Origin: a virus
DNA: 64,000 bases
Strand: one strand, 5' to 3'
IMG/VR virus record: IMGVR_UViG_3300043448_000837
Coordinates: 1-64,000 of that record
Shown: positions 35,601 through 42,962 of the stretch, in pieces
Layout of the letters: each line of letters opens with the position of its first letter
How positions within the stretch are numbered: position 1 is the stretch's first letter
Notes under the pieces: model-generated
What the model was told of the DNA's origin: nothing
Seen by the model: only the letters and a program-made list of their open reading frames with translations
Databases searched by the model: none
Position numbers and translations under genes: made by a program

Positions 35601-36246
35601 TTACCAGACCGAAATCACGAACGTAGACGGAGCTACGAACACTCGGGTTGCTCTCAATCGCCTCTGCAATCGCAATTGCGATAGCCGAAGAAATTCTGCG
35701 GTTGTTAACTTCGTCGCCAGGGATGTAGTCTACGGGAATTGTAACCGGAACACCCAGCCACTCTCCGTCGTTGGTGTAACCTGTAGATCCATCGCCTGCT
35801 ACGAGGCGATTTCCGTTGATTACAAGTTGTGCGTAAACAACGTCTCCAGCCTCGAAGTTCGAGGGAAGACCTGCGTTGCTCTGCTTGGTTCCGTTAGGAA
35901 GAATCTCAATCTCTACGATCTGATCAGGAGTGCCAACGCGAACAACACGCAGATCACCAACCTGAGCATTCTGGAAAAACTCGTTAACGCAGTTGTAGCT
36001 CAGCAAGGGAATCCGGGCCTCAGGAACGCTTCCACCAACGAGGGCGAAATAGTCGTTCAGCGAAGTGATCGGAGTAGGTGTGTTATAAGGGAAAACTGTA
36101 ACCGGCACTGTTTCTTCGGTTTCCACCAGCATGTAAACAGTGCTAAAATTAGCAACGTCAGCGTTTGCGACAACACCGGCACGCTCATTGATGTATACAC
36201 CAGGAGCTCCGGGGGTTGTTCCACCGCCAAGAGAAAATGTGGCCAT
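32614..36246 (-). CDS. Tail sheath protein
   Basis: 1210 residues from the ATG at 36246 (MATFSLGGGTTPGAPGVYINE); a TTG 45 bp further upstream is an alternative start. PGVYINE and the C-terminal domain (about residues 970-1200: GVKYQLADAV, PINSAQQNLLNPDGCNAIRTLPG, VWGGRT, RVNTADAQQRLYQFV) are sheath hallmarks. Typical sheaths are 480-700 residues, so this one carries about 500 residues of inserted beta domains in the middle, presumably exposed on the tail surface. GGGTAAAA lies 102 bp upstream, leaving a long leader. Confidence 0.92.
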   Translation of the reverse strand: MATFSLGGGTTPGAPGVYINERAGVVANADVANFSTVYMLVETEETVPVTVFPYNTPTPITSLNDYFALVGGSVPEARIPLLSYNCVNEFFQNAQVGDLRVVRVGTPDQIVEIEILPNGTKQSNAGLPSNFEAGDVVYAQLVINGNRLVAGDGSTGYTNDGEWLGVPVTIPVDYIPGDEVNNRRISSAIAIAIAEAIESNPSVRSSVYVRDFGLVTSINPLSNSENAFVSIAAATFDANVSVVPLVLPVGAQYVMMQNVYDIQNIVGQQQNLERVPQDYIQCIATAFDGQQDQGYLITPTAYAQFDADGRAAVGAAAADHCANNNYKWMALADPGPFLVTDINKYSAYTPHEPAADLVTGNKYLVDNAMYEWVGTDVTYDKLTYQALIASPTAETAISQSRSATPVAAGEKVGLLDSATFEVDSTVDDTMLVLSTQNYWPVSYQIQEVTFSNATGDILSTIGEDGTIFVIAPPYDLGATGDYSFNNVFFAYDAPNAVSVLDEVIAAGGSINLTTPANAINFGGATGTCDFTYVVPFYSLPQTINGQTSNLLQNITGAAQYVNTLHLPASLQDATANYRLNFVSRTILNPDTSVAGSTGAYTGTARVTCVAHGLTSGQKLYFTQPVKTNAGVNLFRATTKVSEALYYVQVIDADTFCLAESLTSYTASSFVTIPSGTTSFVSSPTIFYTKVLGGEATSATLAELSVIPFVRARKYGLNSGLIASEAAVATAAPAPAATNPEVSIFFNNSLTALGVGLISPFGENSTAGWLPELTLSAPGSPSTTLENWYCTPTVDQNFASQAFLVPSIDPIEGGDYEADTTAAAGVLDTATLYVTSTGLSATDSGTDIQAVVDKLVGVYFNVTVAPTGAVGPDGVTEVAVGDRIAVTYNGTAYDWVVIPAGGDLSVVGQPCYGSQVGLNFTPEATPPSALWRFDPITSTEIISDAIRGVGFNGVPQAEFIEAGVDNVNRLYNDSQRYFQPFGFIAYYGPYIENASGQWIPPSPYVTGIALRRYRAEGYQFPPAGVKYQLADAVAAQIPINSAQQNLLNPDGCNAIRTLPGYPTSAVFVWGGRTRVNTADAQQRLYQFVNTRVILNVVYGSLRNAFDSQIFNVIDGFGVAFNQIISVGNSVLNQLYSRGALFGARPSDAFQVICDARINPPASLENGIINAKVFVTPVPTLERIQIDLIRVAVGQMQNELNAQGLGTNNTGF

Positions 36247-36348
36247 GTTTTTAAGAGGGTGTTCCTTCTTTCCCTTCAGTAGTGCAGGCAAGGATGACTC
36301 CTACGTGGTCTCCGTAGAGCTACTGTTGGGACACAAATGTGTACTAAC

Positions 36349-36356
36349 TTTTACCC
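36349..36356 (-). promoter_or_regulatory. GGGTAAAA motif (putative late promoter)
   Basis: Minus-strand GGGTAAAA overlapping the TAG of the LysM gene, 102 bp before the sheath ATG chosen here (57 bp before the alternative TTG). Confidence 0.5.
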
Positions 36357-36718
36357 TACTGAACACCTGTAATCGCAGGCAGGCTATCAAACGAATACCC
36401 GTTGAGAGACTCTCGCAAGACAACGCCTTGCAGAGTATATTTGTTCAACGACGAAACATACTCAGACTCTGAGTCAAACGGAAAGATCTCGTCTGCCTGT
36501 GCCCCTTCAACGTTCCCGGACACAAAAGAAGCTTGTTGCAAACTTCCGGAAGAACTCTCAGGGTTGGGTAGAAGGAGTTGAGCACCAATCGGGGGAAGTT
36601 CAGTAACGTCCCACTGAGGATTCAACTCAAGCACCGCACGGTACTCAAGAGAATTGGTGTAGTACTGGTACCCGAGTTTCCTCCAGGTGAACTGGGGCTG
36701 GAAGGGCAGAGTAATCAT
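36356..36718 (-). CDS. LysM-domain tail/baseplate protein
   Basis: A 120-residue protein. Residues about 10-50 (TWRKLGYQYYTNSLEYRAVLELNPQW ... LPPIGAQLLLP) form a LysM domain of the gp53/tail LysM type found in baseplates. The rest is Ser/Glu-rich. It lies directly after the Mu gpG-like genes and before the sheath. Confidence 0.8.
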   Translation of the reverse strand: MITLPFQPQFTWRKLGYQYYTNSLEYRAVLELNPQWDVTELPPIGAQLLLPNPESSSGSLQQASFVSGNVEGAQADEIFPFDSESEYVSSLNKYTLQGVVLRESLNGYSFDSLPAITGVQ

Positions 36719-36720
36719 TT

Positions 36721-37095
36721 TCAGACCATCTTACGAGAGCGAGCCAAAAGACGAGCGCCAATCGATGTTCCACGATTCAGTTCAAAGCCTTCTTCTTCGG
36801 CCACTTTCTTAGCAGCAGCTTCAAGAACGGCGGGGCTGGTTGGAACGAAAATATCTTCTTCTTGAGTGCGACTCTGCAGTTTCGTGCGAACGTCAGTCTC
36901 AATCTGCTCTTTTTCTACAGCAGGCGCGGCTGGAACTGGATCTTCAGTCAACATTTGAACTTCAATCTCTGCGGGTTCCGGTTGTGCCTCTACTTTCACC
37001 TCTTCAGCTTGCACGTAAGCCTCGTTGACTTGCGGGGTCGAAGTGTCGTCGGCGGTGAAAGTTCCGTCTTCGTTGTGAGCTCTTTTTCTAGCCAT
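36721..37095 (-). CDS. Hypothetical protein (124 aa) with NEDGTFTADD start
   Basis: Started at the ATG at 37095, two bases after the upstream stop; the open frame extends further upstream but lies within the other gene. The N-terminus MARKRAHNEDGTFTADDTST is a short conserved pattern of phage proteins. The middle is Glu/Pro/Val-rich and likely disordered; the C-terminus (RGTSIGARLLARSRKM) is basic. Function unknown. Confidence 0.7.
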   Translation of the reverse strand: MARKRAHNEDGTFTADDTSTPQVNEAYVQAEEVKVEAQPEPAEIEVQMLTEDPVPAAPAVEKEQIETDVRTKLQSRTQEEDIFVPTSPAVLEAAAKKVAEEEGFELNRGTSIGARLLARSRKMV

Positions 37096-37097
37096 GA

Positions 37098-37511
37098 TTA
37101 ACGTTTTTGTGTGAGAATGTTTTTCCAAGCGATCGGAACAATCTGCTTGAGAGACTTGTCCGGAACGCCCATCCACGGCCTCGCAGCCATCTTTGAAGTT
37201 CCGAACTGGTGATATACGCCATACGGGGCGGCCTTCACCTCGAAGCCTTCTCCTTTCGGTAAAATCTGGGCTTCGTTTTGCATGAACCCTGTTGCCCGTA
37301 GAATCGGTTGACCAGGGTATTTGCGAAGTTTCGCAATCGCGTACTTTGGTGTGAGGGAAGCCCAAGGTCTTCCCGTAGTGGGATCAGATTCCTGGCGCCA
37401 AGGAACGGCATGATCTTTCAAGAGAATGGGCGCCCACTCTTTCTGTGTAGGTTTCCACCAGTCTAGGTTAAACTGAAGGAAACCGCCCTTCTTAACTTGA
37501 AAACTGATCAT
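37098..37511 (-). CDS. Mu gpG-like tail completion/virion morphogenesis protein
   Basis: A 137-residue protein with WASLTPKYAIAKLRKYPGQPILRATGFM, then VKAAPYGVYHQFGT and MAARPWMGVPD. This is the standard pattern of the phage virion morphogenesis (gpG) family that completes the tail end. It overlaps the end of the chaperone extension by 4 bp. Confidence 0.85.
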   Translation of the reverse strand: MISFQVKKGGFLQFNLDWWKPTQKEWAPILLKDHAVPWRQESDPTTGRPWASLTPKYAIAKLRKYPGQPILRATGFMQNEAQILPKGEGFEVKAAPYGVYHQFGTSKMAARPWMGVPDKSLKQIVPIAWKNILTQKR

Positions 37512-37930
37512 CTCTTCCTCGCGTTCTTTTTGATCGCTTGCTCTTGCTTTTCCGCAAAATCTTCAACAATGTTGATCATTGCAAGAATTTTGCTCATCGG
37601 TTGTTTCTCTAACCAGTCTACAGTGCTATCCCAACGTTGTTTGCACAAGTGGAAAGAAACCTCAAGCCAGTTTTCGACCGTTAAGACTTTTTCGTTGATA
37701 ATCTCTTCCCCAATCCACTTGAAGACTTTTTCCGTTTGAGGAAGGGTGAAATACGCTAAGTCGTCGTGATTCTGAATGAGCCGGGAGATCAAAGGGACCA
37801 TCCCGGTTTCTTTGTTTCGCAGGAGTTGCGCAAAATAAAAGTCTTTCGGGCAAAGCTCTCGAACGTGAAGGGAAACACCCTTACCGAAACTTAGCAGATA
37901 CGTGAAATCTTCAAGGTCTTCAACGATTAG
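37508..37930 (-). CDS. Tail assembly chaperone, frameshift extension (GT-type)
   Basis: An open frame of 140 codons with no usable start codon near its beginning (the first residues are LIVEDLEDFTYLL). It lies in the -1 frame relative to the upstream chaperone gene, which ends at a CCCAAAC heptamer followed by TAA. Reading through by -1 frameshifting gives a 249-residue fusion. Two-frame chaperones of this kind bind the tape measure in lambda, P2 and Mu. An independent ATG exists only at 37801, which would discard 43 conserved-looking residues. Confidence 0.8.
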   Translation of the reverse strand, partial: LIVEDLEDFTYLLSFGKGVSLHVRELCPKDFYFAQLLRNKETGMVPLISRLIQNHDDLAYFTLPQTEKVFKWIGEEIINEKVLTVENWLEVSFHLCKQRWDSTVDWLEKQPMSKILAMINIVEDFAEKQEQAIKKNARKR

Positions 37931-38256
37931 TTTGGGTCGGTGTCTTCCTCATCGGATCCGCTTGCCTTGGCAACGAGGTCGCTGAGTTTCTTGAAGTCTC
38001 TCACGCCGAGGTCAAGAATTTCGTCGTAAGTGATCTTGTCGGAGCCTACAATCAGGCGCTCGATGATCTTCATACCTCGCTCAACGTCACCGGCTTTGCC
38101 AAGTTCTTTCTCCATATACAGGAGATCGCGGCCAGTCATTTCGCGGATTTGAATCTCTCGACCGTCTGAAATCTTAGTGGAGAATGTTTCGAGCTGCTTT
38201 TGTTTTTTGTCCGCTGCCGGAGTTGGTTGTCCAGCATCTGTTGAAATGGTTCGCAT
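37927..38256 (-). CDS. Tail assembly chaperone (short form)
   Basis: A 109-residue protein. The pattern ISDGREIQIREMTGRDLLYMEKELG is typical of gp41/GpE-like tail assembly chaperones. It ends SDEEDTDPN with the slippery C CCA AAC directly before the stop. GGGTAAAA lies 26 bp upstream. No tape-measure gene follows it, which is unusual. Confidence 0.8.
   Translation of the reverse strand: MRTISTDAGQPTPAADKKQKQLETFSTKISDGREIQIREMTGRDLLYMEKELGKAGDVERGMKIIERLIVGSDKITYDEILDLGVRDFKKLSDLVAKASGSDEEDTDPN
37930..37936 (-). other. -1 ribosomal frameshift site, C_CCA_AAC
   Basis: In the zero frame the codons are GAC CCA AAC TAA, so C CCA AAC fits the X XXY YYZ rule exactly and the stop codon follows at once. 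In the -1 frame the next codon is CTA and the frame is open for 140 codons. I did not find an obvious downstream pseudoknot by eye. Confidence 0.8.
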
Positions 38257-38264
38257 AGTAATTG

Positions 38265-38489
38265 CTAAGTGAATCTGTCAAGTTTTACCCTCGCGTCAAC
38301 AAGCTGCTTTTCAATCGACTCGGAACCTTCGCCAGGCGGCAGAGACAAGTAAATTTCCTGAGCAGTTTTCCAACTCTGTTTTGCGCCTTCAAGATCTTCC
38401 AGCTTTAGTCGATCCTCGATATCGCATATCCACATGAAGACTATCTCTTTTCGAAAGTAAGGGTCAATTGGAAGGGGGAACGGCGTCAT
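38265..38489 (-). CDS. Hypothetical protein (74 aa)
   Basis: Started at the ATG at 38489, which overlaps the upstream stop (ATGA). MTPFPLPIDPYFRKEIVFMW leads into a helical, charged protein. A GGGTAAAA motif lies within its last codons. Function unknown. Confidence 0.65.
   Translation of the reverse strand: MTPFPLPIDPYFRKEIVFMWICDIEDRLKLEDLEGAKQSWKTAQEIYLSLPPGEGSESIEKQLVDARVKLDRFT
38283..38290 (-). promoter_or_regulatory. GGGTAAAA motif (putative late promoter)
   Basis: Minus-strand GGGTAAAA inside the last codons of the 74-residue gene, 26 bp before the chaperone ATG. Confidence 0.55.
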
Positions 38490-38674
38490 AGGGCGCGAGA
38501 GATCGTGAATGCTTGTTGAGGAGAAAAGTACTCGGAGTTGTAAGCGCAATGGACCGAGGAGGGAATTTCTCGTCCTTTTTTATCATAGGGGGTGACCAGA
38601 TAGTAAACTCCGGCAATACCAACCATGGTTTCCAGTGAAGCTGATGCGACACGTGACTTGCGTGACTTTTTCAT
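38486..38674 (-). CDS. Hypothetical protein (62 aa)
   Basis: MKKSRKSRVASASLETMVGI start, ATG at 38674 overlapping the polymerase stop (ATGA), stop overlapping the next ATG. Basic N-terminus then a small beta-like part. Function unknown; coupling on both sides supports it as a gene. Confidence 0.65.
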   Translation of the reverse strand: MKKSRKSRVASASLETMVGIAGVYYLVTPYDKKGREIPSSVHCAYNSEYFSPQQAFTISRAL

Positions 38675-41466
38675 TTGATGAGACCTTTCTTGATTGCGTT
38701 GAAACGAGTTGTCAGTTTATCGATGGCCCCAATCTCACTCAGCTCTTTCATCGAGTACTCCAAGCCAGATGGCTCTTTGTCGCCGCCAGGGTTGGAAGGA
38801 GTGACAGTCTTTTCCTTAGGCGACTTACGAATCCGGTTGTCGATTGCAACACTGGAAAAGTAAGCTCGTGACAACGGCAGTTCAGGGATGCCAACCGCAG
38901 AATGAAACAGGGACCAGGTGTACATGTGAGCGATTTGAAACAGAACAGCAAACTGCTCTGCATAACGGTCTGGCGTCATAAACCAGATCTCGTCATGAAT
39001 ACTAAGGATAAACCGTGCCGGAATCTTGTATTCTTCGGTGAGCCAGTGGATGGAGGTAAGGAAGATCGACAGAATTTCAGCGCCGGAGGATTGAATTGTC
39101 CAGTTCACTCGCCCGGTTTTGAAGTCGTCGCCCACGGCAGCCGGACGCATCGCAGTCGAGATCTTGGTACCCAGGCAAGGGAGCTGGGGCACACGAGTTC
39201 GCATTGCGATCTCTTCCATAAAGTTAAAGCAGCCGCTGTCTAAGCCGCCTTCATATAGACCATCTCGTTGCGCTCCTTTCTTGCTCTGTAAGAGCTTGAA
39301 CGCAATGTTTTTTACTTCTTCAGGGGATTTCTCCGGGTATTTGCGACGGATGTATGTCTGCACTGCACGAACACCAGCTCCGTACAGGATAGCGAAACCG
39401 ACGATCTTGGCCGTGTCTCGGTCAATGCCGCAGAGTTTTGCAAGTGCGGAGTGCGGGTCCGTGCCTGCCTCTTTCGAGCCACTCAGGACGTTGTAGCCAA
39501 AGGGTGAACAACCGACGTGGCCGCCTTCCCACTTGTCGCTGTAGATCGAGGCGATCTGCATTTCTTGACCGTCAAAGTCTGCACCAACAATCTTCCAACC
39601 ATCTGGAGCTTTGACTCGCGTTTTGAGTTCAGTGCCGATGCGCCAGTTTTTGGTGGAGCACATCGTAACCATCAACGATTCCACGGTTCTGCGAGTAACT
39701 GTGCCGTGGCAAAGAATCTCCGGCAGAGTGACCAAAGAGTCCTCGCCGTAAGGATTGTTGGCACGCAAGAAGATGCGGTCCATCACACGCTTTCGCACGG
39801 AAGTCCAGTAGGACACGGAGTTGGCAATCTCGAGTGCGCGTTTCGCCTCAGGGAGATCGCTGCTGAGGCGACCAACAGCCATATCTTCGACGAAATCTTT
39901 ACTCAACACCCCGCCAACATTGTCGCCATTGCCTTTCGGGTGTGGGATCTTCGTTAGATTACCGTCTTCGTCATGGTAGCACCACCCGTCATTCTTGGTG
40001 AAGATCATCGGGCTTCCTTCGTACTTGAGCTTCAGCATCAGGTGAGCCAGGTTGGATTTCACGCCGATATGCTGATTCTCGTCCTTGATGAAAGGGCGAA
40101 CCCAGTTTGGAATGTGAGCATACTTGCCTTTCGCAGACTTGACCTTCCAGTCGAGTTGTGAAACCCACGGATCTTTGCGCACCCACTGCTGAGCCTTGAT
40201 GGGATCGTTAAGGTAGAGAACGCGCCAGTCTTCGTAAGTTTTCCACACCAGATCTTTACAGATCTGCGTCATTTCGTCGTTGTATTCTTTGTAAACACGC
40301 TCAACATCCTCAATCCACTCGGACCAGTTATCTACGAGCGGAATGATCGAACCGTTCAGATGATAGTGACCGCAGAGAGCAACCATCGAAGGAGTGCTAT
40401 CCAGGTACTTTGGCCACAGCGCCTGAAAGAGTTCAGCAGTGTAGTAAGCATCCTTCAGGGCGTAATCAAGAGCTTCGGTCAGAACTTGACGAATCTGCGA
40501 GAGGTGAGTCGCATCTACGAAGATGTCACGAACTTTTTTATCCACTGCGCCCAGTTCTTTCACGTCCTCACCAAAATACTTTCGGACGGCTGCCACGTGA
40601 AAGTTGTAGCACTGCACAAGGCTGTTCGTAGCGCCTTTGTCAAGCCACTTCGGAGCATAACGCAACTTGCGCTTCTCCTCTGGCGTCAGACTCTCCGGGT
40701 CTTTTCCTGCGAGAACGTACAGCCAGCGTTGACCACTGGCCAATCCTGACACACCGATGTGAGCGGATAGCGTGTCGAAGTAAAAGTTTTCGGGCGCAGT
40801 CTGATCAAGAGTGTAACCCTCGCGAGCACGAACACGGTCGTAGCTGATGTTGTGGCCCGGAATAAAACGGTTGGTACCAATCGGAATCAGTTCGTGTTGA
40901 TCCCACTGGCTTTCGGGGATGGTTGGATCAATCAGTTCAGAAGCTAGCCAAACATAGGCAGCTTTCGCGCTCAGGGCGGTGCCGATGATCGGAAACGCAC
41001 CGCCGTGAACGTAAGTCTCGGTATCGAACGTGAACGCTTCCTCTTCAGGGAAGTCCACCTTCTCGATGTACCAACCACCGGCAGCGTCATTCTCAACCCA
41101 CTCGTACCGAGTCCAGCCGGATTCAAACCGGAACTCTTCAGGTGGCGGCAGAGGGGGAAGTTTGCACCGGGAGAATTGATCACCGAGCTCTTTGTAGCGG
41201 CCAACTTGATCGCTGGCAATCTTTTCGAAATGATCGCGCAAAAAATCACCCTTCAAGTCTGGAAGCGGCAAAGGGCCATCATACAGACCTGCAGGGTGAT
41301 CTACAGGAACAGAAATATCAAATTCTTTCAGCAGGTTTTCTGCTTTCTGAATGGACAGACGAGACATTTTCTGTGGCTTTTCTGTGCCAAAGATTTTGTC
41401 GTGCAGGTCGTCTGACAGAACGGGGTATCCAAGTTGTGTTTTCTTCACGGACGTTAGGTTTTTCAT
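38671..41466 (-). CDS. Pol gamma-like family A DNA polymerase with 3'-5' exonuclease
   Basis: A 931-residue replicative polymerase. Exonuclease motifs are FDTET (147-151), GHNISYD (204-210) and YALKDAYYTAELF (345-357). Polymerase motif A is VGADFDGQE (627-635), motif B RDTAKIVGFAILYGAG (683-698) and motif C SIHDE (822-826). The details resemble mitochondrial Pol gamma rather than Pol I or T7: GGLDSGCFNFMEEIA (741-755), RVNWTIQSSGAEIL (786-799) and the C-terminal ELPLSRAYFSSVAID with IRKS. Pol gamma-like enzymes were reported in Acaryochloris cyanophages. It has no 5' nuclease domain; a separate exonuclease is at 62580-63461. Confidence 0.93.
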   Translation of the reverse strand: MKNLTSVKKTQLGYPVLSDDLHDKIFGTEKPQKMSRLSIQKAENLLKEFDISVPVDHPAGLYDGPLPLPDLKGDFLRDHFEKIASDQVGRYKELGDQFSRCKLPPLPPPEEFRFESGWTRYEWVENDAAGGWYIEKVDFPEEEAFTFDTETYVHGGAFPIIGTALSAKAAYVWLASELIDPTIPESQWDQHELIPIGTNRFIPGHNISYDRVRAREGYTLDQTAPENFYFDTLSAHIGVSGLASGQRWLYVLAGKDPESLTPEEKRKLRYAPKWLDKGATNSLVQCYNFHVAAVRKYFGEDVKELGAVDKKVRDIFVDATHLSQIRQVLTEALDYALKDAYYTAELFQALWPKYLDSTPSMVALCGHYHLNGSIIPLVDNWSEWIEDVERVYKEYNDEMTQICKDLVWKTYEDWRVLYLNDPIKAQQWVRKDPWVSQLDWKVKSAKGKYAHIPNWVRPFIKDENQHIGVKSNLAHLMLKLKYEGSPMIFTKNDGWCYHDEDGNLTKIPHPKGNGDNVGGVLSKDFVEDMAVGRLSSDLPEAKRALEIANSVSYWTSVRKRVMDRIFLRANNPYGEDSLVTLPEILCHGTVTRRTVESLMVTMCSTKNWRIGTELKTRVKAPDGWKIVGADFDGQEMQIASIYSDKWEGGHVGCSPFGYNVLSGSKEAGTDPHSALAKLCGIDRDTAKIVGFAILYGAGVRAVQTYIRRKYPEKSPEEVKNIAFKLLQSKKGAQRDGLYEGGLDSGCFNFMEEIAMRTRVPQLPCLGTKISTAMRPAAVGDDFKTGRVNWTIQSSGAEILSIFLTSIHWLTEEYKIPARFILSIHDEIWFMTPDRYAEQFAVLFQIAHMYTWSLFHSAVGIPELPLSRAYFSSVAIDNRIRKSPKEKTVTPSNPGGDKEPSGLEYSMKELSEIGAIDKLTTRFNAIKKGLIK

Positions 41467-41499
41467 GGTTTAGTATAGCGGTTTACTTGCCTCGTAAAC

Positions 41500-41868
41500 T
41501 CAGTACGCGGTCAGGTTGTCGATCGGCGGCGGGGGGATCGATCCGGTTGTTCCGCAAGGAACGATTGCTCTGATGGGCTTCGTAGGTTGGAAACCACCGG
41601 AGTTAGTCCACCAAATGTTAGTTGGCCGCACGGGGAACCATCTGTATCTAGGGGTTCCATTTGCGTCGTAAGAGTAGACGCAGGGTTGACCCGCGAAAGG
41701 GGTTCCGGGGTTGAACTGCAGATTTTCAGTTCGAGTAAAATAGTTCGCACTGTTGTTTGCCCAACCTCTGTATTGAGGAGCCAGGATGTTACCTAGGAGT
41801 TCGGTATCAATGGATCCGGCGTTGTACTCGGTGACGGCTTTTGCCATCTGAACAGCACGGGGATTCAT
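41500..41868 (-). CDS. Hypothetical protein (122 aa)
   Basis: An N-terminal helix (RAVQMAKAVTEYNAGSI) is followed by a Trp/Asn/Pro-rich, beta-like part (YRWFPVRPTNIWWTN) and a Pro-rich end. GGGTAAAA lies 23 bp upstream, so it is likely a virion protein although it lies beside the polymerase. Family not recognised. Confidence 0.65.
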   Translation of the reverse strand: MNPRAVQMAKAVTEYNAGSIDTELLGNILAPQYRGWANNSANYFTRTENLQFNPGTPFAGQPCVYSYDANGTPRYRWFPVRPTNIWWTNSGGFQPTKPIRAIVPCGTTGSIPPPPIDNLTAY

Positions 41869-41891
41869 ACACTTTCATCACAGTTGAACAA

Positions 41892-41899
41892 TTTTACCC
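41892..41899 (-). promoter_or_regulatory. GGGTAAAA motif (putative late promoter)
   Basis: Minus-strand GGGTAAAA, 23 bp before the ATG at 41868, overlapping the TAG of the 85-residue gene. Confidence 0.55.
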
Positions 41900-42156
41900 T
41901 AGAACACACAGTCCCAGCAGAGCTTACCGGGTTCCTCATCATAAAGCCCAAGATTTCTTGCCTCGTTGATTGAATCGAGAGTTTCCCGATCATTCTTGAG
42001 ACGACGATGCAACCGCAAACGCCAGAGGACGTACTCCCTCGCATTACGTTCGGAGGGATCTTCAAGGTACTTCTGATATTTCGTTTCGACCGTCTGAACG
42101 ATACCGATACCAACTTTTTCAATAAGGTGGTCGACTTTCTGAAGAGCTCTTGCCAT
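41899..42156 (-). CDS. Small Arg-rich helical protein (85 aa)
   Basis: Helical, basic protein (REYVLWRLRLHRRLKNDRET) ending GKLCWDCVF with a CxxC. Its start shares the base of the preceding stop (TAATG). Function unknown. Confidence 0.7.
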   Translation of the reverse strand: MARALQKVDHLIEKVGIGIVQTVETKYQKYLEDPSERNAREYVLWRLRLHRRLKNDRETLDSINEARNLGLYDEEPGKLCWDCVF

Positions 42157-42962
42157 TAGTTTACGGAGTTGAAGGAGAACATTTTGAGCTCAAAGTTGCG
42201 AACACCGGAGCTTTCGTAAACGATATCTTTGTTCTTCTTGTAAATCTCGTAAGCGTCGAACACCGAAGAGAAGTGAAGCGGGCGGTCAGCGGGGCTGCTT
42301 CGCCAAAGGAGCATTTCCTGGAGGGACAGTGGAACGTCGATATCCCACTGCTCGTCTCGCGAAGAGTACAGGAGGGGAAGGGCGTCATTCCGCCACCAGT
42401 CGCAGATCTGGGGGCTGTATTCATCCCAGGCCAGAGGATCCGTAAGGTGAGTGTCGCAAGTTTCGCGAATCCAGTTCACGTACTGGCGACCACGCTCAAC
42501 AACAAGTTTGGCACTCGCCGGAACTTCTTCCAGGAAGTAAGCTTCCTCGTCACCACGAACGACCCGCTCAATAACCGAGGGGAACAAGAAGGACTCGGAA
42601 ATAAGGCGGAAGTCCTCAGCACCTTCGCTAACCAAACGCAGAACAACCTCAAGGATCGACATAGTGGTTGCAATCTGAAGCTCTTCACCCGAAGCATTAA
42701 CTTTTGGTTTCTCGTTCGACAAACCTTTTCGCAGGAGGCTCAACTCGCGCTCAAGGCGACGAACCTCTCGACCCATTTCTCTCTCGAGTTTGTTCTTGTA
42801 AATCTCCGACTGGGTTACCAGATTGTCGAATTTGTTGTCGAGTTTCTCCAGCTCGACGTCCAGCTGCTCCACGGATATCTTCAAGTTGGATAATTTTTTC
42901 TTGAGAGAAGTTACCGAAGAGCGTATTGAGTTGGTTGCAAAAATTAGGTTGTCAGCAGTCAT
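42156..42962 (-). CDS. Coiled-coil protein (268 aa)
   Basis: Residues about 10-85 form a long coiled coil (VTSLKKKLSNLKISVEQLDVEL...). Residues 95-268 are a globular, acidic, Trp-containing domain. It is too short to be the tape measure of a myovirus tail. Overlaps its neighbour by one base (TGATG). Function unknown. Confidence 0.7.
   Translation of the reverse strand: MTADNLIFATNSIRSSVTSLKKKLSNLKISVEQLDVELEKLDNKFDNLVTQSEIYKNKLEREMGREVRRLERELSLLRKGLSNEKPKVNASGEELQIATTMSILEVVLRLVSEGAEDFRLISESFLFPSVIERVVRGDEEAYFLEEVPASAKLVVERGRQYVNWIRETCDTHLTDPLAWDEYSPQICDWWRNDALPLLYSSRDEQWDIDVPLSLQEMLLWRSSPADRPLHFSSVFDAYEIYKKNKDIVYESSGVRNFELKMFSFNSVN

Noticed and set aside
38671-41466. Assignment of the polymerase as T7-like or Pol I
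   Set aside because: It lacks a 5' nuclease domain and T7-type thioredoxin-loop features and carries the Pol gamma-type motifs listed in its entry.
42156-42962. Coiled-coil protein as the tape measure
   Set aside because: At 268 residues it is too short to span a contractile tail and its C-terminal half is a globular acidic domain.
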